18,159 nucleotides of DNA from Actinomycetes bacterium. Lineage in GTDB: Bacteria > Actinomycetota > Actinomycetes > Actinomycetales > Cellulomonadaceae. Below are positions 9,082-16,912 of this stretch, piece by piece (position 1 is the stretch's first letter; the number at the start of each line of letters is the position of its first letter). Made by a program: the position numbers and the translations under genes. The stretch lies in NCBI GenBank assembly GCA_023401045.1, contig JAEXEM010000210.1, forward strand, positions 1 to 18,159. Direction: 5' to 3'. Under the pieces are notes generated by a model, which saw only the letters and a list, made by a program, of their open reading frames with translations, ran no database searches and had not been told where the DNA came from.

Positions 9082-9115
9082 CCGAAGGGCGGGTGGGCAA
9101 CCACCCGCCCTTCGG
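9082..9115 (+). terminator. operon terminator hairpin after jag
   Basis: A perfect 15-base-pair stem (9082-9096 with 9101-9115) closed by a GCAA tetraloop, 22 bases after the jag stop. There is no T-tract, as is common for actinobacterial terminators. It is symmetric and could act in both directions. Confidence 0.8.
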
Positions 9116-9166
9116 CGTACCAGGGTGGGTGACGCCCGGCGCTGCTCGGGCGAGCTGGCGCCGGGT

Positions 9167-9180
9167 GTTTCACGTGGAAC
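9167..9180 (+). other. parS: parS site (exact GTTTCACGTGGAAC)
   Basis: An exact match, flanked by T and A to give the 16-base near-palindrome. It lies 51 bases after the jag terminator and is the leftmost parS seen. ParB binds such sites and spreads to nucleate the segregation complex. Confidence 0.9.
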
Positions 9181-9527
9181 ACCGGCCAGGCCGCCGGACG
9201 GCGCCGTGTCGTGGCGGCGGACGTCGGGGCGCTGCGCTGGTCGCAGGGGAGGTCCGTCCGGGAGGAGCGTGATCTCTCTCGCGGAGGCGTGGGCAGAGGA
9301 CGTGCCGGCTTGGCGCGGGTCGTCTGGAGCCGGGCGAGTCGCTCTCCGACTGGTGCGTGCCGGCGGGGAGAGCCGGCGGACGGCCCGCCCACCGTCGGCC
9401 CGCCGGATCCTCCTCCGCGTGGATCGAGAGCGATGACGGGCCGCGTGGCGGTGCCGTGGTGCACCCCGGCACGGTCAGCGGCGCGCGACCGCCGTGCGCG
9501 CCGCGCGACGGCTCGTGGGCGCCTATA

Positions 9528-9541
9528 TCTTGACGTCAAGA
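9528..9541. promoter_or_regulatory. perfect 14-bp palindrome, candidate operator
   Basis: TCTTGACGTCAAGA is a perfect palindrome preceded by an AT-rich TATA stretch that is rare in this DNA. The form resembles a MarR- or TetR-type dimer operator, but no gene starts downstream. A small hairpin (9550-9555 with 9561-9566, CAGGAG/CTCCTG) follows. The function is unknown. Confidence 0.4.
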
Positions 9542-10171
9542 GAGTTCGTCAGGAGCGCTTCTCCTGGTCGTGACGTCGATCGCTCCGGGTCATCGAAGAG
9601 CCACCCGGGATCTGAACGGGCCCCTGAGAAGCGACAAGCCGGACATCTAGCGCCGCGCCGGGGTGCCGTTCTGGCAGCCGCCGGCGAAGCCGGGGGGCTC
9701 GTGCGCGGCCCGGGCCGTGCCGACGAGCGCACGACGGCGCAGGTGTGCCCCCGCCGGCGTCGTCGGGTGCCGGGGCGAGCGCGTCGTCGGTCTGACCACC
9801 CTCCGGCCTCGGGGACCTTGCTCCGGCATCATTGCCCCGGCCCATGCGCCCGGGTACGCCGCGGTGGGCCAGGCGGTGGCCGGCGAGGGAACGGCGCCAG
9901 CGAGCCCTCGCTTGTCGTCCCGAGGTCCTGCCTCCGGTCTCGGTCAGCCGAGAGTGTCGTGCGACGCGTCCGGTCTCCCCGGAGGGTGAGGTGGGCGAGC
10001 CGGGAGAACGGCTGGATGGTCGGCGACCTCCCGGTGGCGGAGCTTGGCTCGGGTGTCGGCGTCCTTGGGCACGGACGGTGTCCCATGCCAGGCAGTGCGG
10101 GTAGTCGTCAGGCTGCTCTGGCAGGTGGCCGGCGTTGGTGCCCGCTCGGGCAGGGCGGTGCCCGTCGAGCT

Positions 10172-10270
10172 GTGCGGCGTCGCCACGTGGTTGGTGTGCG
10201 GGATGCTTCATGCAGGCGCTTCTCCGTCGGGCCGTGCGGCGTGTGCTGCGTGCGTCCCGTGGTTGGTGTG
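10172..10270 (+). repeat. diverged direct duplication
   Basis: CGTGGTTGGTGTG occurs at 10186-10198 and 10258-10270, and GTGCGGCGT occurs upstream of each copy (10172, 10234). The pattern fits an old duplication of about 62-72 bases with a small insertion. Confidence 0.45.
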
Positions 10271-11509
10271 GGGCGCTGGTTCCCGTAGCTGGGTCTCCGT
10301 CGGCTGCGCAGCGTCGCTGCTGGGCGCGCCGGGCGGTCGGCGAGCCGTGGCTGGTTCCTGTCGCCGGGCGGCTGTCGAGGGGAGCGGTGCTTCCTGGCGG
10401 CGCGGCGTCATCGCTGCGTCCGACTGATGAAGGTGGTGTGTCGTCGACGGGTTCAGCCGTCGGGAGACGAGGGCAGGCCACCGATGCAGCCGCGCTGTCG
10501 ACGTGACGAGAGTCGATGCGGTCGACGCGTCGGTGACCACGTGCTCGAAGGCCTGCTGCACGTTTGGCCCCGAGGCCCTGGGTACCTGCTGTCACCGGCA
10601 CGCACGGTCCAACGGATCGGATGGCGGCCTGCCGCCGCCCCCGCTCCACCGGCAGGGGAGTACCGCCCCTCCTGACCGGCGTCGGAGGACCGGCACTGCT
10701 TCGCGCCGGGCCGCGTGGCCGATCGACGCACGACCCTCGGTCCTGGGCCCCCTGCGGGCATGCCCCCGCCCATCGTGAGCGTCGTCGTGACCTGGGGGAG
10801 CGCCAGCGGTCAGGGCCGCATCGATGCGGGTCGAGCGGATGGCCTGGCGCGCGCACCGAGGCGATGCGGGAACACGGCACGCAGGAGAACGGGACCAGCT
10901 CGGGGACGTGATGACGCTGTCGTTCAGCGAGCGAGCCGGGCACCTGGGGTGGGGGCGGTGGCCTGGTCAGGCAGGCTTGAGCGTCCGGATCGCTAACCAG
11001 CTCTGTGCCGACCGCAACGAACCAGCGACCCTCACGATGCTCGGCCGCGAGCTCGAGTGGCGTCATGTCTCGATCGGCTGGCGTCGACGGACCGTGAGTC
11101 GTCGTTGCGCGGGCGTGGGGCACATGAGGCGCGCGGAGCGGTTGACGACGCACGCTGCCGGCCGGATCGAGCACGTGAGCGCCCGGGCCCGCAGTGCCTG
11201 CCTGGCGCGTAACGAGGTGACGCACCCTTGCGGCTCGGGTGGCCATCACCGGGGCGACCGCCGCGCGCGGCGCCGCCGCCGCCCCGTCGCCTGTGGAACG
11301 AGCGGCGGTGGCTGCGGTGACACGCCGACGAACACCGAGTGGCGGAGGACATCGAGAGCCTCTCGGCGGACCGCAGGGGTTGTGTGTCCCTGTCCCGCTT
11401 CATGTGGGGCTGGCGGAGAGGGGACGTGTGGCGCCCGGCCCTCGACGGTGATCCTGCGGGCGGAGCGCGAGCCTCGAGCGGGAGCTGCGGCGGATATGCC
11501 GTGCCATCG

Positions 11510-11523
11510 GTTTCACGTGGAAC
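11510..11523 (+). other. parS: parS site (exact)
   Basis: Exact GTTTCACGTGGAAC, followed 24 bases later by a one-mismatch copy (11534). Confidence 0.9.
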
Positions 11524-11533
11524 AGCCGCACCC

Positions 11534-11547
11534 GTCTCACGTGGAAC
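11534..11547 (+). other. parS: parS variant (one mismatch)
   Basis: GTCTCACGTGGAAC differs from the exact site at position 3 only; the CACGTG core is intact and the orientation is the same. Confidence 0.75.
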
Positions 11548-11615
11548 GAAGGTGAGTGCCGGGGGGTGAGCGGGCCTCGAGTGCGACCTGCAGCGGTGTG
11601 TGCCAACGCTGCTCT

Positions 11616-11629
11616 GTTTCACGTGGAAC
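11616..11629 (+). other. parS: parS site (exact)
   Basis: Exact GTTTCACGTGGAAC with flanking T and A, same orientation as the others; the third member of the 11.5-11.6 kb cluster. Confidence 0.9.
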
Positions 11630-11833
11630 AGCCTGAGCGTCGTGCGGACAAGCCGCGACTGCCACGCGCGGCGAGAGGGGCTGGGTCCTGATCGCGGACC
11701 ACGGTGGCTGCTGAGCGACCCCGGTCTCACGTAGGCCGACCGCGCGGGACCGCGAGGTGAGATCCCGTCCGTTGCGCAGCGCCGGGCGCAGGGCTCCACA
11801 GTGCGGCCTGTGGCGCCGGTGCGCCGCCGTCCT

Positions 11834-11847
11834 GTCGCACGTGGAAC
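11834..11847 (+). other. parS-like variant (two mismatches)
   Basis: GTCGCACGTGGAAC keeps CACGTGGAAC but changes positions 3-4. It is probably a weak or decayed ParB site. Confidence 0.5.
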
Positions 11848-11942
11848 GGCGCTCCGCGGTGGCCTACCTGCGTCTGCCATACGCGGGGGAGCGAGGCGAG
11901 GCTTTGATCGTTGCCCGGGCCGCGGCGGTGTGTCGCTGCCCT

Positions 11943-12159
11943 GTTTCACGTGGAACTTGCCGCGGGCTGTGACGTGTCACGTGGAGCTGGCCGCGTGGCG
12001 CGAGGGGTCACGTGGAGCTGGCGGCTCGGCGGGAGGTTTCACGTGGAGTTGGCGGCTCGGCGGGAGGTTTCACGTGGAGCTGGCCGCGGGGTGCGAGGTT
12101 TCACGTGGAACTGGCCGCGGGGTGCGAGGTTTCACGTGGAACTGGTCCCGCGCCCGCAG
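11943..12159 (+). repeat. tandem array of seven 31-bp units, each holding a parS
   Basis: parS or parS-like 14-mers start at 11943, 11974, 12005, 12036, 12067, 12098 and 12129, every interval exactly 31 bases, all in the same orientation. Sites 1, 6 and 7 are exact. Sites 4 and 5 end in GAGT or GAGC. Sites 2 and 3 also change position 3 or positions 2-3. The 17-base spacers are related (for example TGGCCGCGGGGTGCGAG in units 5 and 6); the spacer of unit 7 has diverged. All seven keep CACGTG. Because 31 is not a multiple of three, the apparent protein repeats in the frames here are by-products. The 31-bp pitch (about three turns of B-DNA) puts every site on nearly the same face. Confidence 0.93.
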
Positions 12160-12242
12160 GGCGACTCGCTGATCGCCCCGCTGTGCCGGGAGAGCGAGAT
12201 GCGGCGAGCCAGGGCTCGCGCCTGACTGTGCGTCGCGGAACT

Positions 12243-12256
12243 GTCTCCCGTGGAAC
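12243..12256 (+). other. degenerate parS / outlying array unit
   Basis: GTCTCCCGTGGAAC followed by TGGC resembles an array unit that has lost the core CACGTG. It lies 114 bases beyond the last array site, so out of 31-bp phase. Confidence 0.45.
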
Positions 12257-12451
12257 TGGCAGCGAGTGACCTCGCCATGTCTGGCCCGCGACTGCGGATG
12301 CGCCGGGAGCGAGTTGAGCCCATGACCGAGGTGCGAGAGCACCGGCGTGATGCGGCCGATGGACGAGGGCCGCGATCGCTGACGTCTCGCGATGTCATGA
12401 GGGTCGGGTGTGGCCGGGGAGGAGGTCGTCCAGTGGGTGCCATGAGAAGTG

Positions 12452-12485
12452 CTCGCGGGTAGTCGGGACTCGCGGGTAGTCGGGA
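12452..12485 (+). repeat. 17-bp perfect tandem duplication
   Basis: CTCGCGGGTAGTCGGGA occurs twice with no gap (12452-12468, 12469-12485), as expected from recent replication slippage. Confidence 0.85.
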
Positions 12486-12554
12486 GGAGTCTGTGCAGCG
12501 CGGCCCGGACGTGAGACCAGCCAGTGGAGCGCCGGACCGATGCAGGGATCGGCA

Positions 12555-12578
12555 CTTCCACGTGAGACGGCTCACGTG
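12555..12578. other. inverted repeat with two CACGTG cores
   Basis: CACGTGAG (12559-12566) and CTCACGTG (12571-12578) are exact reverse complements around ACGG. The left part overlaps CTTCCACGTGAGAC (12555-12568), a degenerate parS and the only one seen in the opposite orientation. Confidence 0.45.
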
Positions 12579-12890
12579 CGTGGTGAGAGTCGACTCCTGT
12601 GTGTGAGAGCGGTGTCGCCTGTCAACGGATGTGGGGCGAGCACCGGCCGTTGGGCTCGTGGGGCGACGTGCGGTCCAACTGATGCCTGAGGGTGAGCACT
12701 GGCCACGAGCCGACGTACGCCGGTCACGTACGCGTTGCCCGCCGGGACTTGCGAGTCACGAGCCGCCGTTGCGCGCTGTGTCACCCCACCCGGCGCGGTC
12801 GGTCGCGGCCTTGCTCACGAGGACTGCCGGGCCTCGACCAGCCGGCAGTCTGCCCTCAGGCGCCGATCCGCCGGGAACGGCCGTCTCGTT

Positions 12891-12924
12891 GAGGAGGGCC
12901 CGCTGTCGAGGAGGGCCCACTCTG
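12891..12924 (+). repeat. 17-bp imperfect tandem duplication
   Basis: GAGGAGGGCCC recurs at 12891-12901 and 12908-12918, with related flanks (CGCTGTC and ACTCTGA). Confidence 0.6.
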
Positions 12925-13499
12925 ACGTGACCCCTGATGCCCGGCGTCGTACTCGAGCGGGATGCCGGCCGCGTCCTGAGCACGGCGACGCCGCGGCGCT
13001 CTGGGCACGCCGAGCGAGTACGCGCTTGTCGGAGGACGCGACCGGTCACGGCTGGGCCGTCGGCATGGGGCCCGTCGGGCAGCGTCCGGCGCGGCGGAGT
13101 GGACGCGGGGGCGCGGGGTCGCAACCAGCGCCCGGCGTGGAAGCTGTGCAGATCGGAGCGCCACGAACGGAACTGCGCGGCCCTCGTCCACGATCGCGCG
13201 CGGTCGGCCGTCGCGCGGACCCCGCTGTGTAAGGCGGGCGGGGAATCCGGAGCACGAGGTGCGTGGCCGCGGCGGGCGGCGCGGTGGGAGAGGTCGCGCC
13301 TCCGTGGCAGGACGTGAGGTGGAGGCCGTACGCGTGCGTCGAGCGGTGGACGCGTTCGCTGGGCCGGGCAAGGGGGGAGGCGAGTCGACGTAGCCGAAGC
13401 CGGCACGGGCTCCGGAGAGGCTCGAGTCGGTGCGGTGGAGCGATGTGCCGACGGCGGGCGGGCGACGCGCCGGGCGGAGGCCGGGGTGCGGCATGTCGA

Positions 13500-13800
13500 C
13501 GGTGCCGAGGGAAGCCACTCGGCGTCGGGCGGTGATCGAGGGGAAGCGGAGCGGACCGGGTCCCTCGGCGTCGGCGGGGGGGCGGGCGTGCCGATGGTCG
13601 GACGGGCGCCACTCGGCCTCGGCCGGGGGCCGGCGCAGTAACCGCTCGGCGTCGGGTGGGGAGGCGTGTCACGCGTGCGTGGGAGAGCCACTCGGTGTCG
13701 GCCGGGGGTCGGAGTGCCGACGGTCGGACAGCAACCGCTCGGCGTCGGGTTGGGTCGACGTGTCACGCGTGCGTGGTCGAGCGTGTCGGCGTCGGCCCGG
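13500..13800 (+). repeat. degenerate repeat family with about 46-bp period
   Basis: CTCGGCGTCGG or one-base variants begin at 13518, 13564, 13612, 13645, 13691, 13738 and about 13785, so spacings of 46, 48, 33, 46, 47 and 47. A longer two-unit copy is visible: 13640-13682 resembles 13733-13776, sharing AACCGCTCGGCGTCGGGT and TGTCACGCGTGCGTGG. The frames through it yield repeated Pro-Thr-Pro-Ser-Gly-like peptides, but nothing suggests expression. Confidence 0.7.
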
Positions 13801-13962
13801 GATCGGCGTGCCGCGGGTGCGGGTGGGAACCGTCCGCGGTCTCAGGGGTGGGCCGAGATGCCGACGGACGTCGTTGGAGGCGCGAGGCGTCACGACGAGG
13901 CGGACGTCGCGTCGGTGTGCACAGAACCGGGGTGGGACCACCGTCGGCGGGGGAGCGCGGGG

Positions 13963-13968
13963 TAGCGT
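13963..13968 (+). promoter_or_regulatory. possible rsmG-parAB promoter -10
   Basis: TAGCGT, identical to the rpmH -10, lies about 45 bases before the parS that precedes rsmG. No convincing -35 is seen. If real, the parS lies in the leader between promoter and start. Confidence 0.35.
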
Positions 13969-14012
13969 TAGCGCGCGACGAGCGGGCTCTTCCGCAGGTC
14001 GAGGGCCAGACG

Positions 14013-14026
14013 GTTTCACGTGGAAC
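14013..14026 (+). other. parS: parS site (exact) in the rsmG leader
   Basis: Exact GTTTCACGTGGAAC. The ribosome-binding AGGAG of rsmG begins at the very next base (14027), so ParB bound or spreading here could affect rsmG-parA-parB transcription. A GTG inside the site is an alternative rsmG start. Confidence 0.9.
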
Positions 14027-14040
14027 AGGAGAGCCAGCCG

Positions 14041-14760
14041 GTGTCGGACGAACCGCGTGCTGCGCACCACAACGGCGAGGGAGCCGGCGCCGATGCGCGG
14101 TCCGCGGAGGACCTCGTCGATCCTTGGGAGGGTGACGCCCGTCTGCCGGTGTTCTTCGGTCCCGCGTGGCCGGTCGTCCAGTCGTTCCACGACTTCCTCC
14201 TGGAGGAAGGCGAGCTCCGGGGGCTCATCGGACCACGGGAGATCGCACGGCTCTGGGAGCGGCACATCGTCAACTCGGCAGCGGTGGTCCCCTTCCTTCC
14301 CGAGCGTGGACTCATCGTCGACGTCGGGTCCGGCGCGGGCCTTCCCGGCATCGTCGTTGCCGCGATGCGGCCGGAGGCGCAGGTCGTCCTCGTGGAGCCC
14401 ATGGAACGGCGCACCGTCTGGCTCGACGACGTCGTCCGGCGCACGGGTCTGACGAACGTCGAGGTCAGGCGCGCCCGGGCCCAGGAGCTCGAGGGTGCGC
14501 TCGAGGCCGATGCCGTCACGGCACGCGCTGTGGCCTCGCTGGACAAGCTGTTCCGATGGATCGCTCCGCTGGTCCGCGACGGTGGTTCGGTCGTCGCGCT
14601 CAAGGGAGCGCGTGCCGCCGACGAGCTGGCCGACGCAGCCAAGGTCATGAGGAAGGTCGGCCTGACGGACGGAGCGGTGCACGAGGCTCCGACGATCGAT
14701 GGCATCGAACCGACCCGGGTGGTGACCGCAATACGAGGAAGGGGCCCACGTGTTCGGTAG
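14041..14760 (+). CDS. rsmG: 16S rRNA (guanine-N7) methyltransferase RsmG
   Basis: Encodes 239 residues. It methylates N7 of G527 (E. coli numbering) of 16S rRNA using S-adenosylmethionine. Family motifs are FFGPAWPVVQSFHDFLLEEGE (38-58), LWERHIVNSA (71-80), the SAM-binding DVGSGAGLPGI (94-104), VEPMERR (118-124) and TARAVASL (160-167). The GTG at 14041 was chosen because AGGAG lies nine bases upstream. A GTG at 14020 inside parS would add seven residues but has no good ribosome site. The C-terminus overlaps parA by 11 bases. In most actinobacteria rsmG sits close to jag; here 5 kb intervenes. Confidence 0.93.
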   Translation: MSDEPRAAHHNGEGAGADARSAEDLVDPWEGDARLPVFFGPAWPVVQSFHDFLLEEGELRGLIGPREIARLWERHIVNSAAVVPFLPERGLIVDVGSGAGLPGIVVAAMRPEAQVVLVEPMERRTVWLDDVVRRTGLTNVEVRRARAQELEGALEADAVTARAVASLDKLFRWIAPLVRDGGSVVALKGARAADELADAAKVMRKVGLTDGAVHEAPTIDGIEPTRVVTAIRGRGPRVR

Positions 14761-16912
14761 GAAGCGGCGCAAGGAAGAGCGCGAAGCAGCGCAGCGCGCG
14801 GCTGCCGAGGCGGCAGCCGCCGCAGCCCGACCCGAGTCCGCACCTGTCGCGCAGGTCCCGGCAACCGTCGGTGTGGCCGACAGTCCCCACGGGAGCCAGG
14901 CCACAGCCGCGGCACCCGCCGTGCCAGTCCTCGACGCTCCCACGACCGCCGCTCCGATCGAACCCGCAGCAGCGGAGCGGCACCAGGCCGGCACACACGC
15001 GGGCACGTCCGCCGGCTGGAGTGACGCGCCTCGTCACGCCGAGGGCGACCACGCGAACGGTCTCGAGCCCAGCGCGGCGGAGCCCGGGCCCCAGACTGTC
15101 GACGACCGTCCGGCACACCCCCACTCCTCGACGGACGAGGAGACCGACACCGCCCCCGCCGCCGCAGCCACGACACCCGCGACGGCACCGCAGATCTCCG
15201 GTGCCGACGCGACCTTCGTCGCTCCCACGCCGCCCCGGTGGACCGCCGCCGACTTCCACCGTGGAGGCACCCCACTCGAGGGGCGCACCGAGAACGGCTC
15301 GCGCCCCGACGGGGGGTCGACGACCTCGTCGTCCCGCGACGTCATGCCGCTCCCCGAGGCCGCGTCTCCGATCGAGCCCGGCTCGTCAGCCTGGGGGTCG
15401 TCCACCGGGACGTCACCCGCCGGGGCGGGCTCGTCGGTGTCCGATCCCGTTTCACGTGGAACGGCGGGCAGCGAGGTTTCACGTGGAACGAGTACCACGC
15501 CCTCGATGGACGACCCTGCCACCCTCGTTCCCCCGGCAGGCGCGGGGGAGGGACGGGCGCGGCGCAGCCGCCCGCAGCCGGTCTCGGTGGCCGACGTCGG
15601 CGCCGTGTACACGTGGCAGACTGACCCGGAATCGACGCCCGGCGAGGGTAAGTCCCCCGAGCCCCAGCCGGCCCGCGACGAGGATCCGGAACCGACCTCA
15701 GGTGGGACGTCCGACGTCTCGGACGGGCCGCTCCCGGAGACGGCCGTGACGACCGGCGCCCTGCCGGACCACACGCCCCTGCCCGGGTTCGATTCATCCG
15801 ATGACATGCGTTCGACCAGCACCGACTCCGTCGCACCGGCGACGGAGGAGGACGAGAGAGGCACCGTGGAAGACCTGTCGGACCCGTCCCTCGGGCCCGT
15901 GAGCACCGGGGTCGCCGTCGACCCGGACGAAGCTGCACGTGCGGCGCTCGTCGAGAGCCTGCCTCGCCCCGGGGACGACACCCCGCTCATGGCTGAGCTG
16001 CAGCTCGACGCCCGTCGCCGCATCGAGCTGCGCGGGCGCAAGTTCCCCCGGCCGGAGAAGACCCGGGTCATCACCGTCGCCAACCAGAAGGGCGGCGTCG
16101 GCAAGACGACGACGACCGTCAACCTCGCCGCGGCGCTCGCCCAGGCCGGGCTCCATGTCCTCGTGCTCGACAACGACCCGCAGGGCAACGCGTCGACCGC
16201 GCTCGGCATCGACCACCGCGCCGGGACGCCGTCCATCTACGAGGTCCTCGTCGACGGCGCGCCGATGCACGAGGCGGTCCAGGAGAGCCCGGACGTCCCC
16301 GGCCTGTTCTGCCTGCCGGCCACCATCGACCTGTCGGGTGCCGAGATCGAGCTCGTCTCGATGGTCGCCCGTGAGACCCGGCTGCGCACGGCGCTCGACA
16401 ACTACCTCACCTGGCGGATCGACAACGGGCTCGAGCGCATCGACTACGTGTTCGTCGACTGCCCGCCGAGCCTCGGCCTGCTCACCGTCAACGCGTTCGT
16501 CGTGGCACGCGAGGTCCTCATCCCCATCCAGTGCGAGTACTACGCCCTCGAAGGGCTCTCGCAGCTCCTCAAGACGATCGACCTCATCCAGGCGCACCTC
16601 AACCCGCAGCTCTCCGTCTCGACCATCCTGCTGACGATGTACGACGCGCGGACCAACCTCGCGCAACAGGTCGCCGAGGAGGTCCGCACCCACTTCCCGG
16701 ACCGCACGCTGCGCACCACGGTCCCGCGCTCCGTCCGTATCTCCGAGGCACCGAGCTACGGCCAGACCGTCATGACGTACGACAACGGCTCGTCGGGTGC
16801 GCTCGCGTACCTCGAGGCGGCACGTGAGCTAGCCGAGCGCGCGGAAGGCGCTCTGACCAGCACCGACACCCCCAGCGGCGAGACCGTCGGCGCTGCCAAG
16901 GAGGACCAGTGA
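14750..16912 (+). CDS. parA: chromosome partitioning ATPase ParA with long N-terminal extension
   Basis: Encodes 720 residues. ParA is a Walker-type ATPase that moves ParB-parS complexes on the nucleoid. The catalytic part begins near residue 418 ([23 protein letters not shown]), with deviant Walker A KGGVGKTT (447-454), [10 protein letters not shown] (471-480) and VDCPPS (569-574). The first roughly 415 residues are Ala/Pro/Ser/Thr/Asp/Gly-rich low complexity after a basic start ([20 protein letters not shown]); typical actinobacterial ParA proteins are about 300-350 residues. The start is supported by GAGGAAGG seven bases before GTG and the 11-base overlap with rsmG. Two exact parS sites encode VSRGT at 234-238 and 243-247. 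An internal ATG near 15990 could produce a short form. Confidence 0.93.
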   Translation: MFGRKRRKEEREAAQRAAAEAAAAAARPESAPVAQVPATVGVADSPHGSQATAAAPAVPVLDAPTTAAPIEPAAAERHQAGTHAGTSAGWSDAPRHAEGDHANGLEPSAAEPGPQTVDDRPAHPHSSTDEETDTAPAAAATTPATAPQISGADATFVAPTPPRWTAADFHRGGTPLEGRTENGSRPDGGSTTSSSRDVMPLPEAASPIEPGSSAWGSSTGTSPAGAGSSVSDPVSRGTAGSEVSRGTSTTPSMDDPATLVPPAGAGEGRARRSRPQPVSVADVGAVYTWQTDPESTPGEGKSPEPQPARDEDPEPTSGGTSDVSDGPLPETAVTTGALPDHTPLPGFDSSDDMRSTSTDSVAPATEEDERGTVEDLSDPSLGPVSTGVAVDPDEAARAALVESLPRPGDDTPLMAELQLDARRRIELRGRKFPRPEKTRVITVANQKGGVGKTTTTVNLAAALAQAGLHVLVLDNDPQGNASTALGIDHRAGTPSIYEVLVDGAPMHEAVQESPDVPGLFCLPATIDLSGAEIELVSMVARETRLRTALDNYLTWRIDNGLERIDYVFVDCPPSLGLLTVNAFVVAREVLIPIQCEYYALEGLSQLLKTIDLIQAHLNPQLSVSTILLTMYDARTNLAQQVAEEVRTHFPDRTLRTTVPRSVRISEAPSYGQTVMTYDNGSSGALAYLEAARELAERAEGALTSTDTPSGETVGAAKEDQ
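15449..15462 (+). other. parS: parS site (exact) inside parA
   Basis: Exact GTTTCACGTGGAAC encoding Val234-Thr238. It uses GTT, TCA, CGT and GGA, codons otherwise avoided in this G/C-ending gene, which argues that the DNA sequence itself is conserved. Confidence 0.88.
15476..15489 (+). other. parS: second parS site (exact) inside parA
   Basis: Exact copy 27 bases after the first, in the same frame and orientation, encoding Val243-Thr247. It lies about 590 bases before the codons for the ATPase domain. Confidence 0.88.

Larger units (their letters stand above)
9116..14012. other. gene-free region of about 4.9 kb carrying clustered parS sites
   Basis: No reading frame here shows recognisable domains, a good ribosome-binding site with a plausible start, or the codon pattern of the flanking genes. 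The long open frames on both strands are Arg/Pro/Gly/Ala-rich, overlap each other and run through repeats. Visible contents are parS at 9167-9180; the palindrome at 9528-9541; a diverged duplication (10172-10270); the parS cluster 11510-11847; the 31-bp array 11943-12159; variant sites to 12568; 17-bp tandem repeats (12452-12485, 12891-12924); and the 46-bp repeat family (13500-13800). Nothing identifiable stands out in 9570-10170, 10280-11500 or 12925-13490. I interpret it as a centromere-like segregation region, perhaps including decayed former genes. Confidence 0.7.

Noticed and set aside
9549..11249. A 566-codon open frame on the minus strand within the gene-free region
   Set aside because: Composition is Arg/Pro/Ser/Thr-rich without motifs, it passes through duplications, and it has no plausible ribosome site. 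A short MTPLELAAEHREGRWFVAVG segment near 11070 looked protein-like but matches nothing I recognise.
11724..11737. GTCTCACGTAGGCC as a parS variant
   Set aside because: Four mismatches including the core; at most a relic.
11943..12159. A CRISPR array
   Set aside because: Units are contiguous near-identical 31-mers with similar, not unique, spacers, and no cas genes are present; the repeated core is parS.
11801..12269. Overlapping frames with repeated VSRG, FTW and FHVE peptides
   Set aside because: The peptide repeats follow from the 31-bp parS units being read in three frames; 31 is not divisible by three, so no single frame is repeated.
13046..13766. Pro-Thr-Pro-Ser-Gly repeat proteins on the minus strand
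   Set aside because: They arise from the 46-bp DNA repeat family; no ribosome site or conserved domain supports expression.
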